A stretch of 64,000 nucleotides of DNA from Chloroflexota bacterium (lineage in GTDB: Bacteria; Chloroflexota; Anaerolineae; Aggregatilineales; Phototrophicaceae). The stretch spans positions 22,425 to 86,424 of the forward strand of contig JAPOVL010000042.1 of assembly GCA_026708115.1 (NCBI GenBank), read 5' to 3'. Below, piece after piece: positions 25,471 to 35,147 of the stretch. Numbering within the stretch: the stretch's first letter is position 1; each line of letters opens with the position of its first letter. The notes beneath the pieces were generated by a model. It ran no database searches and was not told the DNA's origin. It saw only the letters and a list, made by a program, of their open reading frames with translations. Made by a program: the position numbers and the translations under genes.

Positions 25471-28248
25471 TTACAGGACATTGATGGGATCAAGGTCAAT
25501 CTGCCAGCCCGGCTCTGTCGCCAGCTGTTCCAGAATTTTGCGCGGGTTGGGTCCCCTCACGAGCAATTGCCAGCGATATTGACGATCAATGCGGGTGAAA
25601 AAGCAAGGTACCGGGCCGATCAGGCTTGTGCCAGTCATGCCATAACGCGTTATCAAATGCTGGATGCGCTGGGCGGCCGCCGCAGCCTGCTGCTGCGACT
25701 TGTGAGGATCCGTGTAGCTGAAAACCATGCGCGCCAGTCGACGAAACGGAGGGTAACCCAATGCCTTTCGATAGGCGATTTCCGACTCGACGAATCCCGT
25801 GTAATCGTGCCGAGAAGCGGCCTGAATGATGTAATTATCAGGCTGGTAAGTCTGCAAGACCACCTTCCCGCCCAGGATACCCCGACCCGCGCGACCCGCC
25901 ACCTGTGTCAGCAGTTGGAAGACACGCTCGCCGGCCCGGAAATCCGGCAGTGACAGGCCCAGATCGGCGCTGACCACGCCGACCAGCGTCACCAGCGGCA
26001 GGTCCAAACCCTTGGCGATCATCTGCGTGCCAATCACAATATCCGCTTCGCCGTCAATGAAACGCTGCAGGATTTCGAAATGCATCTGTGGATTGCTAGC
26101 CGTATCCGTGTCCCAGCGCAGCGCGCGCGCGCCCGGGAACATATCGCGCAGCGTTTCGTCGACCAACTGGGTGCCGGCGCCGAAGTATCGGATTCTTGAT
26201 GATTGACACATGGGACACTGCTGCGGTTGCTCTTGGCTGGCGCCACAATGATGACAGCGCAACGATTGATCAAAGCGATGATAAGTCATAGGGCTGTCGC
26301 AGCGGGCGCATTCCAGGACATATCCACAATCCCGGCAGAAGACGTAGGTGGCTTGCCCGCGCCGGTTAAGCAGCAGCATGGCTTGCTCGCCACGATCGAG
26401 GACCTCCGCCAGACTTTGTTCCAATTCGCGGCTGAACATGCTGCTGTTGCCCTGACGGAGTTCCGCCCGCATATCGACAACCGAGACCGGCGGCAGATCA
26501 ATATGAAGTGAGTCGAAAGCGCCGGGCGCATAACGCGCGACGACCCCCGCGCGGTTCGCTTGCTGCTGAATCCGCTGGCGATGTCCCATGATACGTTTGG
26601 GCAGTCGCAGATAGGTCAAGTGATCCTTTTGCGCGCGATACCAGGAGTGGAGGTCTGGTGTCGCGCTGCCGAGGATCAGAACGCCGCCCTTGCGATTCAT
26701 GATATGGTCGGCTACGTCACGGGCATGATACTGGGGTTGTCCTCGCCAGGCCATTTGCTTGTAGCTGGCGTCGTGTTCTTCATCGAGGATAATCAAGCCC
26801 AGATCGGGCAGGGGCGTGAATAAGGCCGAACGCGTTCCGACCACCACCGCAATATCGCCCTGGCGCGCCCGAACCCAGGTATCATAGCGCTCGCCGATGG
26901 GCAAGCTGCCATGCACGATCGCTACGCGGCCGGCAAAGCGCTCTGAAACGCGTCGCACCGTCTGTGGGGTCAAGGCAATTTCCGGCACCAGAAAGATGGC
27001 TTGCCTGCCCTGCTCCAATACTGCTGCGATCGCTCGCAAGTAGATTTCGGTCTTGCCGCTGCCGGTGACGCCATGCAAGAGGAAACGGGCAGACTCGCTG
27101 CTATCGTCACCGCCCCGCAGCAAGGCCGGCAGGATCGTATCCCAAACTGCTTGCTGATCGGGCGTCAGAAGGGGGGGCTCGGCCGGCACAAAGTCCAAAT
27201 CCTGCAAAGAATCTCGCCAGATCCGCTCCTCGCGTATTTCGATGACGCCGGCTCGTTCCAGCTTTCGGATAAGGTTCGCCGAAGCGCCGGTCGCCGTCCG
27301 TATCTCCGAGGGCGTCGCCCGAGGATTTGCTGCAACTATGTGCCTCAAGAGCTGCCGGTAGATCTCGTCGCCGCGCCAGCTTGAGAGTTTCGTCGACACT
27401 TCTGCGGGCGTCGCCTCCAGGAAGACCAAGTCTTGCTGGTCGCGCTCGGTTTTCTCGACGAAAACCAGGCCGAGTTCAATCAATCTGTTCAGGGGGGCGC
27501 GGTTCTTGGCGCCGACCAGTTCCAGCGCCTCATGAATACCAAGCGGGTCCTCATCTCGCCCGGCGATCAATTCCAGCAAATCAGCATGTTTGACAGGCTT
27601 GCCGAGCTTCTTGGCAAGTTCATCAATCTGGTCCTTCGAGAATAGCGGATAGACTCGCGGCTCGGTCTTGCTGCGCGCGGCTGGCGGCGCCAGCACCGAT
27701 TGACTCCTGACCATGTCTGCGTCTTCCAACAGCGCCAGTTCACGCTCGACAGCTTGTTTGGGAAAGGCTCGCTTCAGTTGCTGCAATCGCCTGGGACCAC
27801 GCTGGCGCAAGTAATCGAGCAAACGTCTCGGCAGTGGCCGGTCGGATTTGACCCGCGTGCCGGGCAGGGTCATTTGCAGGGGCGGCTGGTCCGTCAGGTT
27901 ATCGCGGAGAAAATGAAAGAGCCGGTCGGACACCCCCGTGAAACCCGGCGGCAATAACAGCCAAACACAGACGCCGATCGGCGTCAGATAAGTTTCGCTC
28001 AGCCAGTTGACCAGTTCGATCGCGTTTGCATCAAGCACTGGCTGTGGATCAAGCAACTCAATCACGGGCTTGGTCTTGGGGATATCGCTTTGGTCGCTGA
28101 AGCGCAGGATGACACCGGGTTGCATGGCCACGCCAAATTCCACGCGTACCAGCGAACCGAGCTGCAAGTCCGGCTCCAGCTCGACCGGGATGTGGTAGGT
28201 GAAGGTTGATTTGACCGGCACATTTAGAGCGATCTCGGCATAGCACAT
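25471..28248 (-). CDS. priA: Primosomal replication-restart helicase PriA
   Basis: A 925-residue superfamily 2 helicase that reloads the replisome at stalled forks. The N-terminal DNA-binding domain starts CYAEIALNVPVKSTFTYHIP. The helicase core has Walker A GVTGSGKTEIY (about 391-401) and the DEEH box LIILDEEHDASYKQ. Eight zinc-binding cysteines span roughly residues 636-681 (CRDCGYVLECARC, CHHCG, CPMC), and the late motif QVAGRAGRG is present. It is somewhat longer than the ~730-residue E. coli enzyme, mainly from a winged-helix-like insertion between residues ~180 and 350. ATG at 28246-28248 follows AGGG. A stand-alone gene, divergent from the N-acetyltransferase gene. Confidence 0.95.
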   Translation of the reverse strand: MCYAEIALNVPVKSTFTYHIPVELEPDLQLGSLVRVEFGVAMQPGVILRFSDQSDIPKTKPVIELLDPQPVLDANAIELVNWLSETYLTPIGVCVWLLLPPGFTGVSDRLFHFLRDNLTDQPPLQMTLPGTRVKSDRPLPRRLLDYLRQRGPRRLQQLKRAFPKQAVERELALLEDADMVRSQSVLAPPAARSKTEPRVYPLFSKDQIDELAKKLGKPVKHADLLELIAGRDEDPLGIHEALELVGAKNRAPLNRLIELGLVFVEKTERDQQDLVFLEATPAEVSTKLSSWRGDEIYRQLLRHIVAANPRATPSEIRTATGASANLIRKLERAGVIEIREERIWRDSLQDLDFVPAEPPLLTPDQQAVWDTILPALLRGGDDSSESARFLLHGVTGSGKTEIYLRAIAAVLEQGRQAIFLVPEIALTPQTVRRVSERFAGRVAIVHGSLPIGERYDTWVRARQGDIAVVVGTRSALFTPLPDLGLIILDEEHDASYKQMAWRGQPQYHARDVADHIMNRKGGVLILGSATPDLHSWYRAQKDHLTYLRLPKRIMGHRQRIQQQANRAGVVARYAPGAFDSLHIDLPPVSVVDMRAELRQGNSSMFSRELEQSLAEVLDRGEQAMLLLNRRGQATYVFCRDCGYVLECARCDSPMTYHRFDQSLRCHHCGASQEQPQQCPMCQSSRIRYFGAGTQLVDETLRDMFPGARALRWDTDTASNPQMHFEILQRFIDGEADIVIGTQMIAKGLDLPLVTLVGVVSADLGLSLPDFRAGERVFQLLTQVAGRAGRGILGGKVVLQTYQPDNYIIQAASRHDYTGFVESEIAYRKALGYPPFRRLARMVFSYTDPHKSQQQAAAAAQRIQHLITRYGMTGTSLIGPVPCFFTRIDRQYRWQLLVRGPNPRKILEQLATEPGWQIDLDPINVL

Positions 28249-28375
28249 GGGATGACGCCCTGCTCTTCAGCTTCTGGTGGAGGTACAATTTTAAGCCATT
28301 GGCCCGTGGTAGCCAACAATCGGTTCCGGCAGCGGCTCGCCGAATCGCGTTTATGCTAAGGCCATGTCCTGGCGT

Positions 28376-28381
28376 TATAAT
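28376..28381 (+). promoter_or_regulatory. Perfect -10 box upstream of the N-acetyltransferase gene
   Basis: TATAAT, 33 bp before the ATG. No convincing -35 is seen at normal spacing. Confidence 0.4.
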
Positions 28382-28413
28382 AGGGTCATTATGTTCCGAC
28401 GGATCGAGGTCAG

Positions 28414-29238
28414 ATGACCACAAGTCCTCCGCTCGACGGCGCACTGGCGGCACGCATCTTGCAGCGTTTTGGCCTGCCGGATCGGCCGCTAGCAACTGAA
28501 GGCACGCTACGACACTTGCTCGACAGGTATACGCGGATCGTACCTTGGGAAAGCGCTTCGCGCATTGTCCGACGGGCAAAGTATGAATCACAGGATGATT
28601 GCCCGGTCTTTGCCGAGTCGTTTTGGGATAGCGCGCTCGAAAGGGGTACAGGCGGCACTTGCTACGAGAGCAATTACGCTTTCTTTAGCTTGCTGCGGCG
28701 GCTGGGTTATGACGGCTATTTGACCATCAACGACATGGGAACATCAATCGGCTGCCACAGCGCCATCATCATCTGGCTAGACGGCCGCAAGCACCTGGTG
28801 GATGTTGGCCTTCCCTTGTACGCGGTTTTACCTTTGCCCGAGCGCGAAACTAAGGCGGTTGAAAGTCCGTTTTTTCGCTATGAAGTAGCAGCGGCAGAGG
28901 AAAATCGTTACACGATTTGGCGCCGGCCTCATCCGCAAGAGCAGGCTTTCACGCTTGTCGACGAAGCGGTATCGGATGTCGACTACCGCGCGATCACGAT
29001 TCACGATTATCGTCACGATGGCGGTCAGTTTCTGAACGAGATCGTGATTAACAAGGTGATCGACGATCTGCTCTGGCGCTTCAACAGCGACGATAGGCCC
29101 TGGCATTTGCAGGTCTTCGTGGACGGGCAGCGTCAAAATCATTACCTGGAGGGGGATGTCGCCGGGCAATTGGCGGCGAGATTCGAAATGGATCGCGACA
29201 TTGTGGCCAGAGCGATGCGAGCGCTAGGTATGACCTAG
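28414..29238 (+). CDS. nat: Arylamine N-acetyltransferase
   Basis: A 274-residue cytoplasmic enzyme that transfers acetyl from acetyl-CoA to arylamines or related nucleophiles via a cysteine intermediate. The catalytic triad is visible: Cys83 in RGTGGTCYESN, His115 in GCHSAII and Asp130 in HLVDVGLP. The RIVPWESASR segment near residue 45 corresponds to the family's conserved PFEN-type region. Length is typical. GAGG lies 5 bases before the ATG. Some members act in aromatic polyketide synthesis, but no such genes are nearby. Ten bp separate its stop from the convergent aldolase gene. Confidence 0.92.
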   Translation: MTTSPPLDGALAARILQRFGLPDRPLATEGTLRHLLDRYTRIVPWESASRIVRRAKYESQDDCPVFAESFWDSALERGTGGTCYESNYAFFSLLRRLGYDGYLTINDMGTSIGCHSAIIIWLDGRKHLVDVGLPLYAVLPLPERETKAVESPFFRYEVAAAEENRYTIWRRPHPQEQAFTLVDEAVSDVDYRAITIHDYRHDGGQFLNEIVINKVIDDLLWRFNSDDRPWHLQVFVDGQRQNHYLEGDVAGQLAARFEMDRDIVARAMRALGMT

Positions 29239-29248
29239 CGCGAGGAGC

Positions 29249-30340
29249 TTAGGCGATCGTCACATCCTGGTTCAGATAGACATCTTGAATCGCGTTTAAC
29301 AGGCGAGCGCCTTCCGCCATGGGACGCTGGAAGGCTTTGCGGCCGCTGATCAAGCCCATGCCGCCGGCGCGCTTATTGATGACCGCTGTCTTGACTGCCT
29401 CGGCGAAATCATTGGCGCCGCTGGCGCCGCCGGAACTAATCAAGCCGACCTTGCCCATGTAGCCGTTGGCGACCTGGTAGCGGGTCAAGTCGATGGGATG
29501 ATCGCTGCTGAGTTCAGTGTAGATACGTTCATCGAGCTTGCCGTAGGAGGAATCTCCACTGTTGAGCGCTTTGTAGCCGCCGTTCTGCGTCGGCAGCTTC
29601 TGCTTTACGATATCGGCGCTCAGCGTCACGCCCAGATGATTGGCTTGCCCGGTGAGATCGGCGCTGGATTCGTGGTTGGCGCCGTTGAGCGTGAAGGCGG
29701 GATTACGCATATAGCACCAGAGGATGGTCGCCAAGCCTAATTCGTGAGCGTAGGCGAAGGCTTCGGCAACTTCGATCATCTGGCGGTTGGAGTCTTCCGA
29801 GCCGAAATAGACAGTGGCGCCGATTGCGACAGCGCCCATGTCCCAGGCTTGCTTGACCGTTCCGAACATGATCTGCTCGTGCGAATTGGGATAGGTAACC
29901 AGTTCGTTGTGATTGATCTTGACGATATAGGGGATTCGATGGGCAAATCGACGCGCAGTCATCCCGAGAACGCCGAAGGTTGATGCGACGGCGTTACAGC
30001 CGCCTTCCAGGGCCAATTCGATGATCCGCGCCGGATCGAAATAGGCGGGGTTAGGCGCGAAGGAGGCGCCCGCCGAGTGCTCAATGCCCTGGTCAACGGG
30101 CAAGATCGACACATATCCCGTGCCGGCAAGGCGGCCGTTATCGTAGATCTGCTGCAAACTGCGGATCACTTGCGGATTGCGATCGCTTGCCATCCAGACG
30201 CGCTCGGCGAAGTCCGGACCCGGCAGCGCCAGGTTTTGCCTGGGAATGGTGGTGGAAACGTGGTTCAAGAGATAATCAGCTTCGTCGCCGAGGTATTCAG
30301 CTACCTTGTCGACCCGCAACTCTGGGCTTGCTATGGCCAT
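29249..30340 (-). CDS. fbaB: Class I fructose-bisphosphate aldolase, DhnA/FbaB type
   Basis: A 363-residue Schiff-base aldolase that cleaves fructose 1,6-bisphosphate in glycolysis. The DhnA-type core is visible: [49 protein letters not shown] and the phosphate-binding [11 protein letters not shown] near residue 300. It is longer than archaeal members and matches the bacterial FbaB length. AAGGA lies 8 bases before the ATG, and an extended -10 promoter is just upstream. Single gene. Confidence 0.93.
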   Translation of the reverse strand: MAIASPELRVDKVAEYLGDEADYLLNHVSTTIPRQNLALPGPDFAERVWMASDRNPQVIRSLQQIYDNGRLAGTGYVSILPVDQGIEHSAGASFAPNPAYFDPARIIELALEGGCNAVASTFGVLGMTARRFAHRIPYIVKINHNELVTYPNSHEQIMFGTVKQAWDMGAVAIGATVYFGSEDSNRQMIEVAEAFAYAHELGLATILWCYMRNPAFTLNGANHESSADLTGQANHLGVTLSADIVKQKLPTQNGGYKALNSGDSSYGKLDERIYTELSSDHPIDLTRYQVANGYMGKVGLISSGGASGANDFAEAVKTAVINKRAGGMGLISGRKAFQRPMAEGARLLNAIQDVYLNQDVTIA

Positions 30341-30377
30341 GATGGATTCCTTGGGTTATTCGGACGGCTTAGTCTCA

Positions 30378-30386
30378 ATTATAACA
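30378..30386 (-). promoter_or_regulatory. Extended -10 promoter for the aldolase gene
   Basis: Minus strand TGT-TATAAT, a perfect -10 with the TGn extension, 38 bp upstream of the aldolase ATG. Extended -10 promoters do not need a good -35, and none is seen. Confidence 0.55.
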
Positions 30387-30576
30387 ACAATTTACCGGAA
30401 TCTGCGACGCTGGAGTAGATGAGAAACGGCGAGCAAGTTACACGTTGCCCGGCGCTTGCGAACTGCGCTTCCGGGCTGATGGGTTCGCGCAATGTTTGTC
30501 CATATCCGTTCGTGCCTGCAGAGAATTGCCAACCGGACTCGATACGGGTACTGTTAGCGTATCAAGCCATACAAGA

Positions 30577-31173
30577 ATGAGATTCGCCATGCCCGCAAAA
30601 GGTAGCTTGAACCGGCTCCGACACGCCGCCGCAAAGCGCGACCCTGAACAATGTCAGTTTCTGCTGAAAACGCTCTTCATGGAGATGGAGTTCTATCTCG
30701 CTGTGGCGGTCGTTGTCGAGCGGGCGCAATCCTTCCTGGAGACCTTCGAGCACTATTACCCGGATGCGGGATTCGCGCGGCAGATCCTTATGCAAATGGT
30801 CAATACCGGCACCGCGCCCGCCAGGCTGCCGCCACAAGCGATGCGTGACTTCGAATACCCGGGGGCGGCGAATTATATGAAGGCGCTGTCCGACCTGGCG
30901 CATGCTTTGCAGCCGGGTCCGCTACCGCCGCGTATCGGCTATCTGGTCAGTGCGACGGTCAACGCCATCATGGCGGAATTAGTGGAGCAATACTATGGAC
31001 GACGCATGGAACACTGGGGCATAGTGCGGAACGACCCCGAATCTCCCCAAGCGCGGGAAATTGCCTACGCCTTTTGGACGGATGAGGAGATCGCCTTGCT
31101 CGATACCGATCACTGGCTGCAAGTGGCGGAAAGCATTGAAGCACATCAGCTGCGGCAGATTCGTCAAGATTGA
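30577..31173 (+). CDS. Conserved-looking hypothetical helical protein
   Basis: About 198 residues, not recognised. It is rich in helix-forming residues (LKTLFMEMEFYLAVAVVVER, then AQSFLETFEHYYP), with MNAIMAELVEQYYGRRMEHW-like amphipathic stretches; no signal peptide or clear catalytic motif. The frame extends to 30445, but the upstream residues look non-coding and the sense-strand starts at 30577 or 30589 are more likely; neither has a strong ribosome site. It precedes the phytanoyl-CoA dioxygenase gene, which has its own promoter. Confidence 0.55.
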   Translation: MRFAMPAKGSLNRLRHAAAKRDPEQCQFLLKTLFMEMEFYLAVAVVVERAQSFLETFEHYYPDAGFARQILMQMVNTGTAPARLPPQAMRDFEYPGAANYMKALSDLAHALQPGPLPPRIGYLVSATVNAIMAELVEQYYGRRMEHWGIVRNDPESPQAREIAYAFWTDEEIALLDTDHWLQVAESIEAHQLRQIRQD

Positions 31174-31179
31174 CGGGCT

Positions 31180-31188
31180 TGTTATAAT
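31180..31188 (+). promoter_or_regulatory. Extended -10 promoter for the phytanoyl-CoA dioxygenase gene
   Basis: TGT-TATAAT, identical to the aldolase promoter core, directly after the stop codon of the preceding gene and about 24 bp before the chosen start. The predicted transcript starts near 31195. Confidence 0.55.
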
Positions 31189-31211
31189 AGCTTCGTCTGA
31201 GGATGCGGAAA

Positions 31212-32054
31212 ATGAGCGTAGACAGTTTTGCTGGCGTCGCCCCACCGGCCGGCTTGTATGAATTCAAGCGACAGATAACCGACGGCATCGACGGCGTCGT
31301 TGAAGTCCATGACGACGACATCATGCGCTTTCACGAATTGGGATTCTTGCTCATCCGCAAGGCAATCTCGCAATCCGCCATTGTTGCCGCGAGAGCCGGT
31401 CTGCGCGACGTGATCCTGCGGCGCGATACCGACAATATCATGATCGAATCCGCCGCCGCCGAAGGCTTCCATGAGTTGGGTGATGAAGAGCGCCTGAACA
31501 GTGTGCGAAAGTTAATGCCGATCGTGCGGTACGACCGGCGCTTGCGCGCAATTGCCGAGGACGCGGGCTTGCTGAGCGTGTTGAAGCGAGTCATCGGCGA
31601 GACGCCGGTTCTGACGCAGGATATGGCGATGATCAAGCCACCGCGTATCGGGCGCGAAAAACCCTGGCATCAGGACTTGGCCTATTTTGACTTTCCGAAG
31701 GACACGACCATCGTTGGCGCCTGGATTGCCCTCGACGAAGCCGTGCCGGAAAACGGTTGCATGATGATCATTCCCGGTAGCCACCGCGAAGGACCAGTCG
31801 TCCACTGGACAAGGCGCGATTGGCAAATCTGCGATGGCGACGTGCAGGTTGATCGCTGCGCTGCCGTGCCCATGCAAAGGGGAGACTGCCTGCTCTTCCA
31901 TTGTCTTCTGCACCATGGCACACCGCCCAGCCGCTCGGACAAAACGCGCTGGGCAGTGCAATTCCATTATGCGCCGAAGAGCGTCGCGCCTTACGCCGAT
32001 AGTGAAAACCGGCTGCGCACCTTCGGCGCCGATGGCAAAGATGTCACTTGCTAG
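31212..32054 (+). CDS. Phytanoyl-CoA dioxygenase (PhyH) family protein
   Basis: A ~280-residue Fe(II)/2-oxoglutarate-dependent oxygenase. The metal-binding facial triad is visible: HQD in KPWHQDLAYF and the distal histidine in HHGTPPSRSDKTRWAV, whose arginine should bind 2-oxoglutarate. The N-terminal FHELGFLLIRKAIS segment is typical. Substrates in bacteria range from lipids to antibiotics and small metabolites, so the reaction here is open. ATG at 31212 has GAGG 9 bases upstream; ATG at 31203 touches that site directly and is less likely. A small membrane protein gene follows after 9 bp and probably shares the transcript. Confidence 0.9.
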   Translation: MSVDSFAGVAPPAGLYEFKRQITDGIDGVVEVHDDDIMRFHELGFLLIRKAISQSAIVAARAGLRDVILRRDTDNIMIESAAAEGFHELGDEERLNSVRKLMPIVRYDRRLRAIAEDAGLLSVLKRVIGETPVLTQDMAMIKPPRIGREKPWHQDLAYFDFPKDTTIVGAWIALDEAVPENGCMMIIPGSHREGPVVHWTRRDWQICDGDVQVDRCAAVPMQRGDCLLFHCLLHHGTPPSRSDKTRWAVQFHYAPKSVAPYADSENRLRTFGADGKDVTC

Positions 32055-32063
32055 GGGATAAGC

Positions 32064-32360
32064 ATGGGCTTACTTATTTTTCTTGCGCTTAACCTCCTGC
32101 TGATGGCCGGGCTTTTCTTGGTCGGCGTGTACCTGTTTTTGCAAGTGGAAGACAAAAGAAAGCGCAACAAGTTGCGGTTGTTCGATTCCAGCGTGGATAT
32201 GTCCGAACTGCAGGCGATGCTGAAAGCGGACCGTCACGACGAAGCGCTGCAGCGCTTGATGCAAGCCGATAACATCGATCGTTTTTCGGCAGAAAAAGCC
32301 ATCGAGGGACTGAGACAGCAGGACCCCGGCAAGGACCCGTTAAGCAAAACCCGCTTCTAG
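32064..32360 (+). CDS. Small membrane protein of unknown function
   Basis: A 98-residue protein with one N-terminal membrane helix (IFLALNLLLMAGLFLVGVYL), a basic KRKRNK stop-transfer patch and a cytoplasmic helical domain (VDMSELQAMLKADRHDEALQ) resembling small tetratricopeptide-like or UBA-like helices. GGGG lies 6 bases before the ATG. It lies 9 bp downstream of the dioxygenase gene. Its end overlaps the convergent glycosyltransferase gene by 21 bp. Function unknown. Confidence 0.65.
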   Translation: MGLLIFLALNLLLMAGLFLVGVYLFLQVEDKRKRNKLRLFDSSVDMSELQAMLKADRHDEALQRLMQADNIDRFSAEKAIEGLRQQDPGKDPLSKTRF

Positions 32361-33539
32361 ATGAGCAAGGATACGTTTTGCGCGAACAGTCCAAGTGTAA
32401 TTCGTCATAACTTGCTCTCGCGCATTGTCGCCCAGTTTCCGCCTTAATCTAGCATCTCGTTTTAATGCACCGATTGCCGCTGACCAGGCCGCGACACTAT
32501 CCGGCGGGACGAGCAAGGCGGTTTCGCCATGCTGTAGCACATCCGACCAGCCGGGCAAATCCGAGGCGACGATGGCGCCGGCCGCCGCCATATATTCAAA
32601 CAGCTTGAGCGGAGAGGTATAACGCGCGAATTGAGCTGTCGCCGGATGGGGCATGGCGCAGACATCAAAGGCGCGAAGGTACAAGGGAACGTCGCCCGGC
32701 GGCACACGCCCAACATAAATGAAACGTTCCTCCGCCAGTCCCAATTCGGTCCACTGCCGCTTGAGCGCGCGAGCGTCCGCTGACTGCCCGCCGACGAGCG
32801 CCAATTGCGCCCCCTGTACAGCGGCTACCGCATTCAGGAGCGTGCCAACGCCTTTGTCCAAGCCAATCATTTTCAGGCTGCCGACGTAGCCAACGATGAA
32901 AGCGTCGTCGTCCCAGCCGAGGCTTCGGCGCGCCTCGATGGTATTCGGCAGGGTCTCGAAGCGCGCACGTCGGATACCATCATGCGCGGCGATGGTACGG
33001 TCGGGCGCAGCTTGTCGCTTCTCGTTGAGATCGTCGCGCAATTGCGGAGTGATCGCGACAACGCTGCCGACGCCTTGGCAGACGGTTCGCTGCAAGGCCG
33101 TGCCGCGCCCCGATGACGGGAAGAGGTGCGCTTCGTAAGCCAGTGATCGTTTCGGCTTGACCCAGGATAAAAGAGCGAGCAGGGACTCATCGCGGCTATA
33201 GAAGATGTCGGCGCGGATAAAAGGCAACACTAACAACATCATCAGCGCGTAAGACAGGCTCAGCAGGTAAAAGGCAAAACGCGCGCCGGCGCTTTCCGCC
33301 GGGAAAAGCGGGAAGAGATCGAGACAAGGCAGGCGACGAATCCTGAAGTTGCGCTCGACGCCGTAGTATGCGTAGGGGTCCGTTATTCGCCGCATGTCGG
33401 GCGTGTTCCAGCGACGCGAGACCCACAGGGTTACGTCATAGCCGGCGTCCGCAAAAGCCTCGCAGTTTTGCATGATCTGCAGCCCGTGCGCCCTTTCCGT
33501 GGGCAGTCGCATCAGCGAAATATAGTGCAGCCTGGGCAT
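32340..33539 (-). CDS. Glycosyltransferase family 4
   Basis: A ~399-residue GT-B fold transferase for glycoconjugate or polysaccharide synthesis. The N-terminal acceptor domain shows HGLQIMQNCEAFADAGYDVT. The C-terminal donor domain shows VGYVGSLKMIGLDKGVGTLL, FIYVGRVPPGDVPLYLRAFD and the EX7E-like region LKLFEYMAAAGAIVASDLPG. ATG at 33537-33539 is preceded by AGGAGAGCC, a very good ribosome site, and is chosen over the frame's earlier ATG at 33575. It follows the Fsr-like transporter gene after 32 bp and probably shares its transcript. Donor and acceptor unknown. Confidence 0.9.
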   Translation of the reverse strand: MPRLHYISLMRLPTERAHGLQIMQNCEAFADAGYDVTLWVSRRWNTPDMRRITDPYAYYGVERNFRIRRLPCLDLFPLFPAESAGARFAFYLLSLSYALMMLLVLPFIRADIFYSRDESLLALLSWVKPKRSLAYEAHLFPSSGRGTALQRTVCQGVGSVVAITPQLRDDLNEKRQAAPDRTIAAHDGIRRARFETLPNTIEARRSLGWDDDAFIVGYVGSLKMIGLDKGVGTLLNAVAAVQGAQLALVGGQSADARALKRQWTELGLAEERFIYVGRVPPGDVPLYLRAFDVCAMPHPATAQFARYTSPLKLFEYMAAAGAIVASDLPGWSDVLQHGETALLVPPDSVAAWSAAIGALKRDARLRRKLGDNAREQVMTNYTWTVRAKRILAHLEAGFA

Positions 33540-33571
33540 GGCTCTCCTGTCAACCGGCATGTCGGGGGACT

Positions 33572-34810
33572 TCAAACGTCCTTAGTCTGGCGCGGCAGCA
33601 ACATGCTGAGTAGCCCCGCTACAGCGATGATGACAGCGACGATCTGGAAAGTAGTCGCCAAACCAATGTAGTCCGAGACAGCGCCGATGATCAGCGTGCC
33701 GATAGCGCCGGTACCGAAGATGAAGCCCAGGATCGCCCCCGAGGCGAAGCCCTTGCGCATCGGGATCAGGTCCTGCGCCATCACCACAATCAAGCTGTGC
33801 GCGCCACCTGACAAGCCGCCGGCGGCGATCGCCAGCATGAAAGCGACTGGACCCTCATAGGCGGGCAGCAGGTAAAAGGCCGGCGCCGAACTCAACATGC
33901 TCAGCATCATGACTACCCGCCGGTCAAAGCGATCGGCCAGACGACCGAATACCAAACCCGACACGGCCGATGCGATCCAATAGGCAGTGGTGATCGTGCC
34001 GTAGGCAGCCGGAGCCCAACCTTTTTGTTCAAAAAGGACCGGCACAAAGGAGACCGACCCTTGCTGACCGACGCCGCGAAGCACGACGATGAGCCCGAGG
34101 ATGATAAAGGCCAGCACGGGAAAATGCTGATTCTTGCCGTTGGCGGGGTCGTCTTGGCGCTCTTTGCGCTGCTGATGATGTTCATGGTGCTTGGGAATGC
34201 TGGTTGACATCAGCAGCACGCCCGGTATCGCGGCAAGGCCAAGCACGATGATTGGCGTCAGATTGTCCTGGATGCCGAAGTAACTTAAGCCGACCGTTTG
34301 ACCTAGCCTGCCCAGCAGGTCAGGATTGGCCATATCGAGCAAAATACCGGCGATTGCTGGTCCCAGCGCCAGACCGGTCTGCCCCATCAAGAAGAAGATC
34401 GCCATGTTAAAGGCGGAGCGGCGCGGCACGGATTCGGCCGCATGCAAAGCACCCACGGGGTGCAAGGCACCGCTGCCAACTGTGGCGATGACCAAGGGAA
34501 CAAACATCAGCCAGTACTGACGGGTCATTGCGGCCAGCAAGATTGAGATCGTGAACATGCAGACGTGGAAGGCCAAGCCCAGCGAGCCAATCCAGCGCCC
34601 GCCGCTGCGGTCGGCCAGGATGCCGAAGAAGGGCTGGGTGAAGGCGCCAAAGAGTTGCGACAAGCTGACCGCCAGGCCGATCTGCGCATTGCTCATGGGC
34701 AGCATGCCGGCCGCCAAAAAGGTCAGCACGACCGGCACCATCGATGTGAAAACATCGTTGGTCAAGTGACCGACGCAAACCGACCATAACAGGCGCTGCT
34801 TACGCGGCAT
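33572..34810 (-). CDS. MFS transporter, Fsr (fosmidomycin resistance)-like
   Basis: A 412-residue, 12-helix carrier. The first helix contains GHLTNDVFTSMVPVVLTFLA, the pattern of Fsr-type exporters, and motif A is FGILADRSGGRW. A histidine-rich central loop (PKHHEHHQQRKERQDD) between helices 6 and 7 could bind metal. Fsr proteins export fosmidomycin-like or other small molecules; the natural substrate is unknown. GAGG lies 9 bases before the ATG and a good promoter is at 34840-34868. The GT4 gene follows. Confidence 0.85.
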   Translation of the reverse strand: MPRKQRLLWSVCVGHLTNDVFTSMVPVVLTFLAAGMLPMSNAQIGLAVSLSQLFGAFTQPFFGILADRSGGRWIGSLGLAFHVCMFTISILLAAMTRQYWLMFVPLVIATVGSGALHPVGALHAAESVPRRSAFNMAIFFLMGQTGLALGPAIAGILLDMANPDLLGRLGQTVGLSYFGIQDNLTPIIVLGLAAIPGVLLMSTSIPKHHEHHQQRKERQDDPANGKNQHFPVLAFIILGLIVVLRGVGQQGSVSFVPVLFEQKGWAPAAYGTITTAYWIASAVSGLVFGRLADRFDRRVVMMLSMLSSAPAFYLLPAYEGPVAFMLAIAAGGLSGGAHSLIVVMAQDLIPMRKGFASGAILGFIFGTGAIGTLIIGAVSDYIGLATTFQIVAVIIAVAGLLSMLLPRQTKDV

Positions 34811-35147
34811 TTCGCGAATCCTCGGCTAAAGTGGGGGCAATCATATACTTTGCATAACAAGATGAGAATGTGGACTCTATGCGGGATTTTCAACCATATC
34901 AGTTCGACTCATGCCGGGTCTATTGCGCGAACCTGGCCTAGCTCGGCTGTATTTCGTTTGCTGGCAGGATAATGAATGTCATACATTCCCGGGCTTCTGG
35001 ATTTGCCAGCCTGTCTTTCTGCCAAGGCGTTTGCAGTCTAAACTATTGCTCAACGCATAGCCAGTTTTCCCAATCGTAAGAAACGAAGCCGGCGAATGCG
35101 TCAGAATTGGAAGCGTTAAGCACGCAGGAAGAGACCAAGGACAAAAC
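34811..35147. other. Divergent spacer between MFS and LmbE-type genes
   Basis: It contains the leftward promoter at 34840-34868. For the rightward gene a good ribosome site (AAGGA) is present but no clear promoter was recognised. No gene seen. Confidence 0.5.
34840..34868 (-). promoter_or_regulatory. Promoter for the Fsr-like transporter gene
   Basis: Minus-strand TTCTCA (34863-34868) and TATGAT (34840-34845) separated by 17 bp, giving a transcript start near 34833, ~23 bp before the coding start. Confidence 0.45.

Noticed and set aside
30445..30576. Upstream extension of the hypothetical gene at 30577
   Set aside because: The residues have irregular composition with many Cys and Arg, and no ribosome site precedes 30445.
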